A stretch of DNA of 64,000 nt from Crocinitomicaceae bacterium (GTDB lineage Bacteria > Bacteroidota > Bacteroidia > Flavobacteriales_D > Crocinitomicaceae), in assembly GCA_016708105.1 (NCBI GenBank), contig JADJGJ010000004.1, forward strand, positions 248,001 through 312,000. The letters are read 5' to 3'. Both the position numbers and the translations under genes were made by a program. Numbering within the stretch: the stretch's first letter is position 1; each line of letters starts with the position of its first letter. Shown in pieces: positions 18,222-29,400 of the stretch. The notes under the pieces were generated by a model. It was not told the DNA's origin, made no database searches, and was given only the letters and a program-made list of their open reading frames with translations.

Positions 18222-18533
18222 CTATTTTTTAACTACGTAAACGATTTTGCCATTGCCCGGGTCTGGTCCGCCGGTAACAGCTTTTTCCAAAGCATCTAAT
18301 AATGCAGTTGCATTTTTTTCATGTACAGCCTGAAAGTTGGGGTCATTTTCTTGCGCCCAGTTAATGCGTTTTTTTACTACAACGCGGTTCTCTACTTCAA
18401 CCACACAAGCCAAACGACCGGTGTACATAGTTCTGTAACCCTCAGCACCCATTGTTTTAAGGATTGCTGTCATGTCCGCATTGTTATCAACTGTTGCGTC
18501 AAAGTCATACTTAACAATAAATTCTTCAATCAT
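18222..18533 (-). CDS. Conserved-looking small protein of unknown function
   Basis: 103 residues, no signal peptide, no membrane helix. The sequence (MIEEFIVKYDFDATVDNNAD, MGAEGYRTMYTGRLACVVEV, NRVVVKKRINWAQ) looks like a compact alpha/beta cytoplasmic protein with one Cys. I do not recognise the family. It is a single gene flanked by the terminator at 18172-18204 and the divergent sensor gene at 18595. Confidence 0.65.
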   Translation of the reverse strand: MIEEFIVKYDFDATVDNNADMTAILKTMGAEGYRTMYTGRLACVVEVENRVVVKKRINWAQENDPNFQAVHEKNATALLDALEKAVTGGPDPGNGKIVYVVKK

Positions 18534-18594
18534 AAGTTTCGTTTTTTAGTAATTTGAGAATGAAGATAAAAATTTATTGATTACTTTCAGAAAA

Positions 18595-20589
18595 ATGTTT
18601 GCCAGAGTTTACATTGTAATTGTTTTAGCGCTCAGCACCTTTATGCTGAACCATGAGGCTTATGCGCAATCTTCAAAGGTTGATAGCCTTGAAAAACAGT
18701 TAATGGTGACAACCGGATCAGAGGCGCAGGCTGATCTTTTGCAACAAATTTATGATGAGGTTGAGGTGTTCAATTATGAAAGGGCGAATAAAATTGCGCA
18801 CAAATATTATCTATTAGCTACTGAAACATTGCCAAATTCTAAACATGAATTAGAGGCTATTTTGAGAATGGGCAATTCATTTATGTATCTTGAGAAAAAT
18901 GACTCTGCACTATACTATTACAAAGAGTTAATTAACAAGTCAAGCGAACTGAAGGACACCGTTTTCTTGTCTAAGGCCTACAATAATTTAGGAGTACTAA
19001 ACGCAAACACCGGAGACCTTAGTGCGGGTATTTATTATTTTAAAAAGAGTTCTGAACTTGATGCATTAATTGGAGACAATGAAGGAAGCATTACGGGTTA
19101 TTCTAACATTGGTGCAATTTTCGCTGCGCAAGACAAAATTGACTCGGCATTGCTTTATTTAAATAGGGCATTGGATGCTGCCTTGGTTTTGCAAAACCCT
19201 GAAATAATTATTGCTTGTTATATTGACCTCTCGGTAATACATAACGGTTTAGGAAAGCTGGATGAAACCCAGCGTTATGCAGGCCTTGCATTGGAGGTTG
19301 CTAAACAACAAAATGACCTATCTTCTATTGCACAATCAGAAAGAATGTTTGCAATAACCTATCAAAAAGAAAAAAAGTTCAAAATTGCTGTTGAGCATGA
19401 TTTGCTCAGTTTGAATGCAGCCAATGATGGGGGTGCATTGGAACATGCTTTATTGGCAATTGGTGGCTTGGCTTTTTCATACGAACAAATGGGTATGTAT
19501 AAAGAAGCAATAGCTTATCACAAAATGTACAGAACCTACAGTGATTCGTTGAAAGAAATAAATAACGAGGCTGAATTCATTCGAGCATCCCAAGAATATA
19601 ATGCTGAGCAGGCCATTAAAGAAAATGAAATATTATACCAAAAAAGTAAAATTAAAGACCTTGAAATTGAAAAGAGTGAAGAAGAACTAGCCAATTCACG
19701 CATTGTGATTATATCTTCAATTGTTGGTTTGTTTTTATTAGTCGTACTGGCATTAACGCTTTACAACAGGAATATAATTAAGCAACGCGCAAACCAAAAA
19801 CTGCATGACGCCAACGCAATCATTCAAGCAAAAAACAATGACATTATCGCGTCCATTGATTATGCAAGTAAAATACAAGAGGCCCTATTACCAAACAGCG
19901 ATGAGCCAAATTTATTTCAAGATTCCTTTTTTCTACTAAAACCAAAAGACATCGTGAGTGGTGATTTTGTTTGGCATACGCAGGTAGATGATTACAAAGT
20001 TTTTGCCGCAGTTGATTGTACCGGACACGGTGTACCGGGCGCGTTTATGAGTATGATTGGAAACGCATTTTTGCAACAGATTATTGTTGAGATGGGCTTG
20101 CGTGAACCCGGTAAAATATTAGATCAATTAAGAGAAAAAATTATCACCGCGCTAAATCAGAAAAAAGGAATGTCACATCGTCGTGACGGAATGGACATGG
20201 CACTTTGCGTATTAGACACTAAGAATAATAAGTTACATTTTGCCGGCGCCAACAATCCGCTTTTTATGATTCAACAAAACGTATTGGTGGAAATTCAGGG
20301 AGACAAGCAACCTGTTGGCTTTTTTGAGGGACTTGAACGGCCCTTTACTTCTCACTCAATAGATGTTTTGGAGGGCGATTGTGTCTACGTTTTTTCTGAC
20401 GGATATGTAGACCAGTTTGGGGGTCCAAAAGGAAAAAAATTCAAGTACAAACAACTCAAAGAACTGCTCATGAATATTCATCATAAAAAAATGCAAGAAC
20501 AAAAGAACATCCTGAATCAAACTTTCATTGATTGGAAAGGAGACCTAGAACAGTTGGATGATGTTTGTATTGTTGGAGTAAGAATATAA
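18595..20589 (+). CDS. TPR-containing membrane sensor with PP2C (SpoIIE) phosphatase domain
   Basis: 664 residues from the ATG at 18595 (MFARVYIVIVLALSTFMLNH is a signal/anchor); the frame opens earlier at a TTG. The periplasmic part has TPR repeats (AYNNLGVLNANTGDLSAGIY, GYSNIGAIFAAQDKIDSALL). A membrane helix near 375-395 (VIISSIVGLFLLVVLALTLY) and a short coiled coil lead to the SpoIIE domain: LLKPKDIVSGDFVW, AVDCTGHGVPGAFMSMIG, GMDMALCVLD, VYVFSDGYVDQFGG, with metal Asp residues kept. The catalytic domain is close in sequence to that of the phosphatase at 6893-8737, but here the TPR part is fused to it instead of being a separate gene. Confidence 0.92.
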   Translation: MFARVYIVIVLALSTFMLNHEAYAQSSKVDSLEKQLMVTTGSEAQADLLQQIYDEVEVFNYERANKIAHKYYLLATETLPNSKHELEAILRMGNSFMYLEKNDSALYYYKELINKSSELKDTVFLSKAYNNLGVLNANTGDLSAGIYYFKKSSELDALIGDNEGSITGYSNIGAIFAAQDKIDSALLYLNRALDAALVLQNPEIIIACYIDLSVIHNGLGKLDETQRYAGLALEVAKQQNDLSSIAQSERMFAITYQKEKKFKIAVEHDLLSLNAANDGGALEHALLAIGGLAFSYEQMGMYKEAIAYHKMYRTYSDSLKEINNEAEFIRASQEYNAEQAIKENEILYQKSKIKDLEIEKSEEELANSRIVIISSIVGLFLLVVLALTLYNRNIIKQRANQKLHDANAIIQAKNNDIIASIDYASKIQEALLPNSDEPNLFQDSFFLLKPKDIVSGDFVWHTQVDDYKVFAAVDCTGHGVPGAFMSMIGNAFLQQIIVEMGLREPGKILDQLREKIITALNQKKGMSHRRDGMDMALCVLDTKNNKLHFAGANNPLFMIQQNVLVEIQGDKQPVGFFEGLERPFTSHSIDVLEGDCVYVFSDGYVDQFGGPKGKKFKYKQLKELLMNIHHKKMQEQKNILNQTFIDWKGDLEQLDDVCIVGVRI

Positions 20590-20618
20590 TTTTTAACTCG
20601 CATCATTGTTTTCGCCGT

Positions 20619-21023
20619 ATGAGTTCTGTTGATTTTCTTCAAACCACAAAAACAAAAGAAACGTTTGCGCTGGTTGTGTTTGCGCTTACAGTCATTATTC
20701 CTGCGCTCGGATATAATGGCTTTTTGTTTGAATTTCTGATTGGGTTGAACAGTGCGCTATTTTATTCAATTGTTTGCATTGGTTCATTATTGTCATTTTT
20801 CATCACAAATTATAAACGTGTACTGGCCAATTTAGCGGGGGGTCTCCTTACCGGTCCGGGGGTTGCTTTTGCAACAGGTTGGTATCTCACTGAGCGTTCT
20901 TCCATCATGAAAATTGAACTGGTTATTCCCATGTTTCTTGGCGGTTTACCGGGCGTGCTGGTTTATTTTTTAATTGTAAAATTTTCTTCAAACCGCAGCA
21001 AGAATACCGGTAAAGCAAAATAG
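20619..21023 (+). CDS. Small integral membrane protein
   Basis: 134 residues from the ATG at 20619; an earlier in-frame start at 20565 would overlap the phosphatase stop. Four hydrophobic segments are visible: FALVVFALTVIIPALGY, ALFYSIVCIGSLLSFFI, a Gly-rich segment GGLLTGPGVAFATGWYL, and VIPMFLGGLPGVLVYFLIV. Basic C-terminus. Family not recognised. It follows the sensor gene by 29 bases and may share its transcript. Confidence 0.7.
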   Translation: MSSVDFLQTTKTKETFALVVFALTVIIPALGYNGFLFEFLIGLNSALFYSIVCIGSLLSFFITNYKRVLANLAGGLLTGPGVAFATGWYLTERSSIMKIELVIPMFLGGLPGVLVYFLIVKFSSNRSKNTGKAK

Positions 21024-21099
21024 CAATCTTATAATTGCGATCATTCCCGTAGACAAGAATGAATTTATTCCCTATATTTACTTTCAATAAGAAAAATCT

Positions 21100-22380
21100 A
21101 TGCGATTAAACGATTTATTTACAGGATTGACTTTGATTTCTGCGCCCTTGTTTGCCCAGCCCGCTAACAACTCATGTAGTAATGCTGACCGGCTTTGTCC
21201 AAACGTGATTGTAAATGGCAATACGCAAGGCGCAACAACTGATGCCGCAACTGATTATAATTTTTGTTTTACACCCTCAGCAACCATTTGGTATAAATTT
21301 ACCACAGATGCTGATGGCGGCACGGTTACAATAGATTTTTCAAATCTTGTTTTTAATCCGGATGCCAGCATGGGTCAACAAATAGAGGCGCATATCATTG
21401 AGGCCACCACGCCGTGTTCTATACCTACTTATACGCCTCTTTCTGCTTGCGGTAACGGAGCAGGGGATTTCAGTGTGACATCCGCCATAGCATTGGCCGC
21501 AAACACTACTTATTATGTTCAGGTAAATGGTGCAAATACGGGAGCTGGCGTTACTCAATCAGCGGAGTGTACTTTTGATATTACTATAAGCGGTGATGGG
21601 GTTGAACAAACTGCTCCAACAGCTTCAATCAGCGCAGCCAACACCGTGCTTTGTTTTGGTGACACGGAGATAGTAACCGCAACTGTCTCCGCAGCCTTGG
21701 ATACCGTTGCATTTAATTGGTACTTTAACAATGCCTTGCTAGTGTCATCGTCAACTCAAAACACCTATGATGCCGGAACATTACTGGGGGATGGTTATTT
21801 AAAACTCATTTTTGAAACCGATGCAATTTGTACAATAAGTGATACCACTGACAGCATTTATTTTGAAGTTACTCAAATCAGCGCAAACGCCGGGCCCGAC
21901 AAGTTTATTTCTGAAGGCGGGCAAACTACACTTGATGGTTCTGGTGATGGCACACCGGTATGGGCCCCGGGCTCAAGCTTAAATAGTACATCTGTGTTTA
22001 CCCCGGTTGCTAGTCCAACAACAAATACTACTTATTTTCTATCAGTAACCAGCGGAACTTGCACTGCCACTGACAGCGTGAATGTTTTTGTTGGTGAAAT
22101 TATCAATGTTTTTACTGCCTTCACGCCTAATGGTGATGATGTAAATGACAAATGGATAATTCAAAACAGCGGACAATTTGATAATATTGAAATATGGGTG
22201 TATGATCGATCTGGACAAGAGGTTTTTCATACTACCAACTATTCAACCCAAGACAAATGGTGGGATGGAACACTGAAGAATAATGGAGACCCACTGCCTG
22301 CATCAACCTATTTTTATGTCATTGATTTGAAAGAAGGAGACTATCCACTTTTTAAAGGCTCAGTTACAATTATCAGATAA
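21100..22380 (+). CDS. T9SS type B secreted adhesin-like protein
   Basis: 426 residues with signal peptide (MRLNDLFTGLTLISAPLFAQ). An N-terminal jelly-roll/PKD-type domain (NFCFTPSATIWYKFTTDADG, LAANTTYYVQVNG) is followed by Ig-like segments, a short NAGPDKFISEGGQTTLDGSG repeat as seen in PKD-like modules, and a C-terminal CHU_C sorting domain (INVFTAFTPNGDDVNDKW, WVYDRSGQEVFHT, STYFYVIDLK, GSVTIIR). Exported through T9SS and attached at the cell surface. The PorP/SprF gene starts 8 bases downstream. Confidence 0.9.
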   Translation: MRLNDLFTGLTLISAPLFAQPANNSCSNADRLCPNVIVNGNTQGATTDAATDYNFCFTPSATIWYKFTTDADGGTVTIDFSNLVFNPDASMGQQIEAHIIEATTPCSIPTYTPLSACGNGAGDFSVTSAIALAANTTYYVQVNGANTGAGVTQSAECTFDITISGDGVEQTAPTASISAANTVLCFGDTEIVTATVSAALDTVAFNWYFNNALLVSSSTQNTYDAGTLLGDGYLKLIFETDAICTISDTTDSIYFEVTQISANAGPDKFISEGGQTTLDGSGDGTPVWAPGSSLNSTSVFTPVASPTTNTTYFLSVTSGTCTATDSVNVFVGEIINVFTAFTPNGDDVNDKWIIQNSGQFDNIEIWVYDRSGQEVFHTTNYSTQDKWWDGTLKNNGDPLPASTYFYVIDLKEGDYPLFKGSVTIIR

Positions 22381-22388
22381 TATTCAAC

Positions 22389-23330
22389 ATGAAAAAAATA
22401 ATTTCAATAGCGGTTCTCTCCTTTTCACTTGCTGGTTTTGGGCAGCAAACAGAACACTATACCCAGTATGAGTATAATCAGTTTGCTTTTAACCCGGCAG
22501 TTGCGGGCACCAAATCATGTATTGATATAAGAAGTGGCTACAGATTCCAATGGGTGGGAATTGACGGAGCGCCAGAAACTGGATTTATAAATGCGCACGC
22601 CCCATTGCATTTCAGTAAAAAAAACAGAATGTCATTTGGCCCAAAACACGGAATAGGAGGGCAAATTAAACGGGATAAATTTGGTCCGTTCTCTTTTTTG
22701 ATGGCTGAAGTTACCTACGCTTTGCATATCCCAATCAACAGAAACTGGACCTTGTCATTTGGAACATCATTGGGGGTTAAACAAGCAACGTTTAATGTGT
22801 CATCTTTGACCACTGAGGTATATGATCCTGCTATTCCTAATTCAAGTCCGTCTTACGTTGTTTTTCCCGACGGTAAAGCGGGCTTATGGTTGGCTGACAA
22901 AAAAACTTACATTGGGTTATCCATTCATAATTTATATGGAAGAACAATGAAAAATGTGGGCACAGACAATGATTTCCAAAGACACTTTTACTTCACTGCC
23001 GGTCGCAGTTTTCGTTTGAAAAGCAATTGGACTTTCATTCCCTCAGTATTCTTCTTAAAAACAAAAAACACCCCACTTGATTTTCATTTGAGCGCTGTAG
23101 TAGATATGGAAAATAAATTAGCTTTTGGTATTGGATTGCGGCGTACCGATGCCATAACGGCTCAGGTCAGAGTTAAGTTATTCAACTTTATTTCTGTTGG
23201 TTATTCTTTTGACTTTGTTATTTCCAAATTAGCTAAAGACATGTGGTATACGCATGAAATAACCGGAGGATTTAATTCATGTTCTAATTACGGCAATTCC
23301 AGCACAACTGATTGTCCGGCGTTTGAATAA
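22389..23330 (+). CDS. PorP/SprF family type IX secretion outer-membrane protein
   Basis: 313 residues, signal peptide MKKIISIAVLSFSLAGFGQQ. Family signature TEHYTQYEYNQFAFNPAVAG, then YRFQWVGIDGAPETGF, followed by barrel strands. The C-terminus is Cys/Ser-rich (FNSCSNYGNSSTTDC), unusual among the three copies in this window. Second cargo/PorP pair; it lies between the 21100 cargo and the giant SprB-like gene and could serve either, though adjacency favours the upstream gene. Confidence 0.92.
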   Translation: MKKIISIAVLSFSLAGFGQQTEHYTQYEYNQFAFNPAVAGTKSCIDIRSGYRFQWVGIDGAPETGFINAHAPLHFSKKNRMSFGPKHGIGGQIKRDKFGPFSFLMAEVTYALHIPINRNWTLSFGTSLGVKQATFNVSSLTTEVYDPAIPNSSPSYVVFPDGKAGLWLADKKTYIGLSIHNLYGRTMKNVGTDNDFQRHFYFTAGRSFRLKSNWTFIPSVFFLKTKNTPLDFHLSAVVDMENKLAFGIGLRRTDAITAQVRVKLFNFISVGYSFDFVISKLAKDMWYTHEITGGFNSCSNYGNSSTTDCPAFE

Positions 23331-23363
23331 ACAACCTTTTGAATTATCAATGCGTTTATTACA

Positions 23364-23435
23364 ATGAAAGAGAACCATAACCAGCAAATAAAAACAACCA
23401 ACCAAAAGAGCAGCGGTAGCAAATTAAACGAATAG
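23364..23435 (+). CDS. Possible 23-codon leader ORF ahead of the giant adhesin gene
   Basis: ATG at 23364, TAG at 23433-23435, then three bases and the ATG of the 3006-residue ORF. The peptide (MKENHNQQIKTTNQKSSGSK plus three residues) is Lys/Asn/Gln rich and has no signal sequence. It is the only open frame in the 108-base gap. Translation coupling or an upstream-ORF effect is possible; it may also be chance. Confidence 0.25.
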   Translation: MKENHNQQIKTTNQKSSGSKLNE

Positions 23436-23438
23436 CTT

Positions 23439-26400
23439 ATGACATTTAAAAGAGCTCTTTCAAACATAAAAAAAACACTGGCTCTATCAGCGTGCTTAAT
23501 GCTTTATCAATCGCTGTCAGCAAGAGATTTTTATTGGATAAATGGTTCAGGAAACTGGTCTGAAACACAACATTGGTCATCTGTTTCTGGTGGTTCTTCT
23601 TGCGGTCTCATTCCGGGTGAAGACGATGAAATATTTTTTGATCAGAATTCAACCAATCAGTTTTTTCCAAAAGTGTTTATTGATCAGGATGTCAAAATAA
23701 ACTCCTTGCATATTACTTCACAAAAAGGCTTGGTGTTGGTGTCTGAAAACAACAACCTGACAATCACAAGTAAGGTCAACATAGCACAAAATTGTTCCTT
23801 TTTATTTTCTGGAAACGCAAAACTGATATTCCAAAATGACAATCTTCAAGAGGGGGAAATAAACACACATGGTATTTCTATAAACTGCTCAGTTGATGTA
23901 AAGGGTAATTGGTCATTTCAGGATCATTTCATCCTAACTCCTGAGGCTAATTTGTCATTTTTTGGTGGAGAAATTCTGACCAACGGCAACACCTTGGCAG
24001 CGGGAAATATCTTGTTTACCCAAAGCACAACAAGGATTGATTTAAACGGCTCAGCGGTATATGCCCATAATGAAATTAATTTGTCACGAGCTGCAGGAAC
24101 AGGAGATCCGGGAATTATCTATTCAACGAGCGGACACCCTTCAGGAGGAAGTGAAAATCATTTACCTGGGAGTAGTTGGTTCAAATCTACAACAAACTGC
24201 GTTGGGGCTGCCCCATTAGTATTAACGCTTACGGTTATCACCAACTTTAATGGTGAGGACATCTCCTGTTTTGACTCATGTGATGCAGAAATTGAAATCA
24301 CTACCGCGGGTACGCCCGGCCCATATTCATACTCATTAAACGGCGGACCATTTGGAACTCAAACCACTTTTACTGGTCTTTGCGCAGGTAATTATACTGT
24401 TACGGTCATTGACTCATCCAACCAGATTGTACCAGGACTTTACGCACAGTGCAGTGTTGCAGAAAATGTGGCCGAACCGAGCATTCTAACTTTCCCCCCG
24501 CCTTTTGTTGTTCAACCTACTTGTCCATCAACATGTGATGGGCAGGCATTCTCATTCCCCGGTGGCGGTACCGGAGTGCTTAGTGTGTTCTGGGCAACAA
24601 GCGGTGAAACAACAGCCAATCCGGTTGGTCTTTGCGTTGGCAACAACCCAGTAACTGTAACAGATGCGAATGGATGTACCTTAAGTGATGTGGTGGTAAT
24701 TAATAGTCCCCCACCAATTTTACCGGGTGAAACAATCACTCCTCCTACATGTGCGGGTGATGTTGACGCTGAAATCCTATTAAATCCTTCTGGCGGTAAT
24801 GGGGGACCTTATACCATTGTTTGGAACCCCGTTCCGGCGAGTGGGCAGGGTACAAATCCAGGAATAGGTTTCGATAACGTTGTTGTCACGGTTTCAATTT
24901 TTGACGTTGATGGTTGTCAAAAAGACACCTCGTTTACAATCGTTGATCCTCCAATATTGTCTGTTAATGCAGCCCTTGTAGCTAACGCCTCTTGTTTCGG
25001 GTTTTGTGATGGTGACGCCAGCGCAACACCGGCGGGAGGAACCGGAGGGTATACCTTTGAGTGGTTTGATTTTACCACGGGTTTAACAACCGGAATAACA
25101 GCCCAAAATCCATCTACTCTTTGTGCCGGCACTTACTATGTCATAGTTACTGATGCAGGAGGCTGTTTTGACCAAAGCGGAAACATTACAATTAACCAGC
25201 CTACAGAAGTTACCGGCACAGCCACATCAACAGACATGTCATGTTTTGATATTTGTGATGGCACCACCTCTGTTGTAGGTGGTGGCGGAACCCCAGGCTA
25301 CACATATGCATGGGAGGCAGTGCCTGCTGGTACAGGGCTTGGAGCAACTTCAAGCCTGAATGGTCTCTGTGCAGGCTTGTTTGAAATAACTGTTTTTGAT
25401 GCTAATGGATGTCCATCATCTCCTGATACAGTTGAGGTGATTCAGCCCACGCCTGTAACTCAAGCACTGACAAGTACTGACCCCACATGTTATGATTTAT
25501 GTGATGGTGCCGCAACAACGGTGGCCGGTGGTGGCGTTGGTGGTTACACCTACACATGGGTACCCGCTCCAGGTTTAGGGCAAGGCACTGCAAATGGAAC
25601 TAACATGTGCGATGGGGCTTATACGGTTACTGTTGCTGACGCGAATGGTTGTAATGTAGATACCACTTTCACTATTACCAACCCGCCACAATATGATATT
25701 ACTGTCACACAAACCGATTTACTCTGTAGTGGTGATGTAAACGGCACAATAAGCGTAACCGTAAACAGTGGCGGAAGTGGCGCAGGATACACCTTTACTT
25801 GGGCACCGGTTCCGCCTGTTGGCCAGGGAACACCAAACGTCTCAGGATTAAGTGCAGGGATTTGGACCGTGACTATTGAAGATGCCTTGTTGTGTGATAC
25901 TACCTTAAGTTTTACCATTACAAGTCCAACCCCTTTAATTATTAATGCATCTGTGATTTCTCAGGTTACTTGTTTTGGTGATTGCAATGGTTCGGGTCAG
26001 GTTGTGATTGCCGGCGGAACAGCGCCCTATAATATTCTATGGGATGATGGTGGAGCACAAACTACCGCCGTTGCAAGTAATCTCTGTGATGGAATTTATA
26101 CCGCAACAGTAACTGATGATAATGGTTGCGTTGCATCAGACAATATTGCTATAACACAACCTGCGCCGTTCAACTTAACCACATCGTTTAATGACATCAT
26201 TTGTTTTGATGATTGCACCGGTTCGGCCACTGTGACGATGATAGGTGGAGGATCGCCTCCATACAATATTTTATGGGATGACGCACCCCTTAATCAAACA
26301 ACATTCACTGCTATCAATCTATGTGCTGGTAATTATACGGCAACAGTCACAGATCAGAACTTATGTGATACCGTGTTGAATTTTACGATTAGCGAACCTC

Positions 26401-29400
26401 CTGCAATTATTATTACAATCAATAGTCAAAATAGTGCCTGTTTTGGAACCTGTTCGGGATCTGCAGATATAAGCGCCTTAGGTGGTACCGGTGCGCTATC
26501 TTATCAATGGTATGATGATATTACAGGTCTGCCAATTCCGGGAGAAACAAATACAACTATTTCTAACCTTTGTCCGGGTGATTATTATTGTTTAGTAACT
26601 GATGCTGCCGGCTGTTCCATTGCATCATCTGTTATCACAATCACAGAGTTGCCGGAAATAATTATTACGCTGGATTCATTTGTGGATGCTACATGTGGTC
26701 TGTGTGATGGTCAAGCAAACATTACTGCCTCTGGTGGTACGGGTGCATTCAGTTACAACTGGGTCCCTGCTCCCGGGGCAGGGCAGGGCACACCAAACGT
26801 TACAGGCCTGTGTGCCGGAGCCAATACAGTAACTATTACTGATGGTTTGGGTTGCACTGAAAACCTTATAGTTCCAATCAACAACGTGGCTGGTGAAATT
26901 CTGCAGTTAGACTCCGTTAATACGTCGTGTTTCAGCATATGTGATGGGCAACTAATTGCCAATTTTAATTCCATTGATCCGCCATATACGCTAGAATGGT
27001 TTGATAATACAACAGGACTTACAACTGGGGTGGTTGTGAATCCTGCGGTTAGTCCGGTGACATCAGCTGGATTTTGTCAAGGAGATTATTTGGCTGTGCT
27101 CACAAACAATACGGGATGTACAGTCACAGAAGTCATTACACTGAATGAACCAACTGAGATAACTGCAGTAATTACTCCAACCGATGTGGATTGTGCAGGT
27201 AATTGTAACGGAACAGCGAGCGCTGTTGCGGCAGGTGGCGCCGGTGGGTACAATTACACATGGAATCCAATGCCCGGAGGGGGGCAAGGCACGCCGAACG
27301 CATCAGGACTTTGTGATGGCAATTATACATTGACCGTTACTGACATGACGGGGTGTAATGAAAACTTCACTACAACAATTTCTGAGCCCGTTGCGTTGGT
27401 TATTGATAATTCGTCTTCAAATGATATTTCTTGTTTCGGGGCCAATGATGGGTCTGTGAGTGTTATTACTTCCGGTGGTATTCCACCAATTAGTTATGAG
27501 TGGTTTAGCTGTACAACCGGGTTGTCTACTGGTATCCTGACAGCTGTTGCAAGCAACTTAGGCCCGGACACCTATCAGGTTGTGGTGACAGACGCTAACG
27601 GTTGCTCAGTTACCGGACCGTGTTTAGTGGTTAATGAACCACCATCTCTTACTGCAACCATTAACACATCAACAGTAAATTGTTTTGGAAATTGTGACGG
27701 GCTGATGGATGTTCTACCCGCCGGAGGAACAGCACCGTATTTCTATCAGTGGCAAGATGAATTCAGTATTGACATTGCGGGTCAGACAAACGATACTATG
27801 AACAATGTTTGTCAAGGCATTTACAATGTTCAAGTAACTGATTTTTCTGGATGTTCTATCACGTTTGGACCGATAGACATGACAGCGCCTGCTTCTCCAT
27901 GGGTGGTAACAACCGCATTTTCTGATCCAACTTGTTCTGGAACTTGTGATGGAACGGCAACTGTAACTGTTCTTGGAGGAAATAATCCTCCATATTCTTA
28001 TCAATGGGATGATCCATTCAATCAGGTAACAGCGGGAGCCACCAACCTATGTGCCGGCACTTGGACGGTTACTATCAGCGATGCCGGAATATGTGACACA
28101 ACCATTTCATTTACCTTAATTGCTCCTACATCCATAACCTCTAATGCAACTATTACGGATAATCTTTGTTTTGGAGATTGTAACGGGACAGTGACGGTTA
28201 ATCCTTTTGGTGGAACAATGCCATATACTATATCATGGACTGATGGACAGTTTGGTGCGACAGCAATTGGCTTATGTGTCGGACCCATCACAGTAAATAT
28301 TACTGATGGTTTAGGATGTACTGAGGATACCACGATAAATATCACCGAGCCGGCAGATTTAATCGTAAACTCATCTTTCTCAAACAATGCAACTTGTGGA
28401 GTTTGTAATGCTAGTGCAACAGTGAACATGGCAGGGGGCGTTCCGCCTTATACGTATGACTGGTCACCCGATCCGGCCGCAGGTGAGGGCACGAATAATG
28501 CTTCAGGCTTATGCCCGGGAGTGGTTACTTGTACTGTTACTGACATGAATGGCTGTATAGAGACCCCATCGTTTCCAATTTCTGATGTGAATGGAGAAAC
28601 GGTGACCATTACGTCAACTGACGAATCATGTTTTGGTGCTTGTGATGGAACCGCCGATGCTGTTTATGTTTGTGGTGATCCCGCATGTACCCAAGAGTGG
28701 TATGACGCAACAAGCGGTCTGTCATTGGGGGTTTTTACCTCTACAATTTCCAACTTGTGTGCTGGTGATTATTTCGTTGAGGTAATAAATAATTCAGGGT
28801 GTGTTTCTATTGAAACAGCAACAATTAGCGGTCCAACACAGATCATAGACAATGCAACTGTTACACCTGTAATTTGTAATAATGACAGCAACGGAAGTAT
28901 TACGCTAAACCCAAGCGGTGGATCAGGGGCAGGATATACTTATGTGTGGAATCCGGTGCCTTCAAACGGACAAGGAACCAATCAAGCACTTAATATTGGT
29001 GCGGGTAGCTGGACAGTTGATATTACCGATGGTTCAGGTTGTACAGAAACTTATGTTTACGACATTACTAATCCGCCGGCAATTACAATTACAGCAACAC
29101 CTACCGATCCAAGTTGCGCTGTATTCTGTAATGGAATGATCAGCATTGTAGTAGCCGGAGGTTATGGAGGATTTACCTATCAGTGGACATCAGGAGGGGT
29201 GCCAATTCCGGGGGCAACCAATACGCTAATAACAAATCTTTGTTCTGGTAATTATAACGTTGACGTAACTGATTTGAATGGTTGTACCGTGAATATGGCC
29301 GCTGATATCACCTTAAGTGAACCGGTACCGGTGTCAGCGCCAATATCAGGCACAGATGTGCTTTGTTTTGGTGATTGTTCAGGTACGGCAACAGTTGTCC

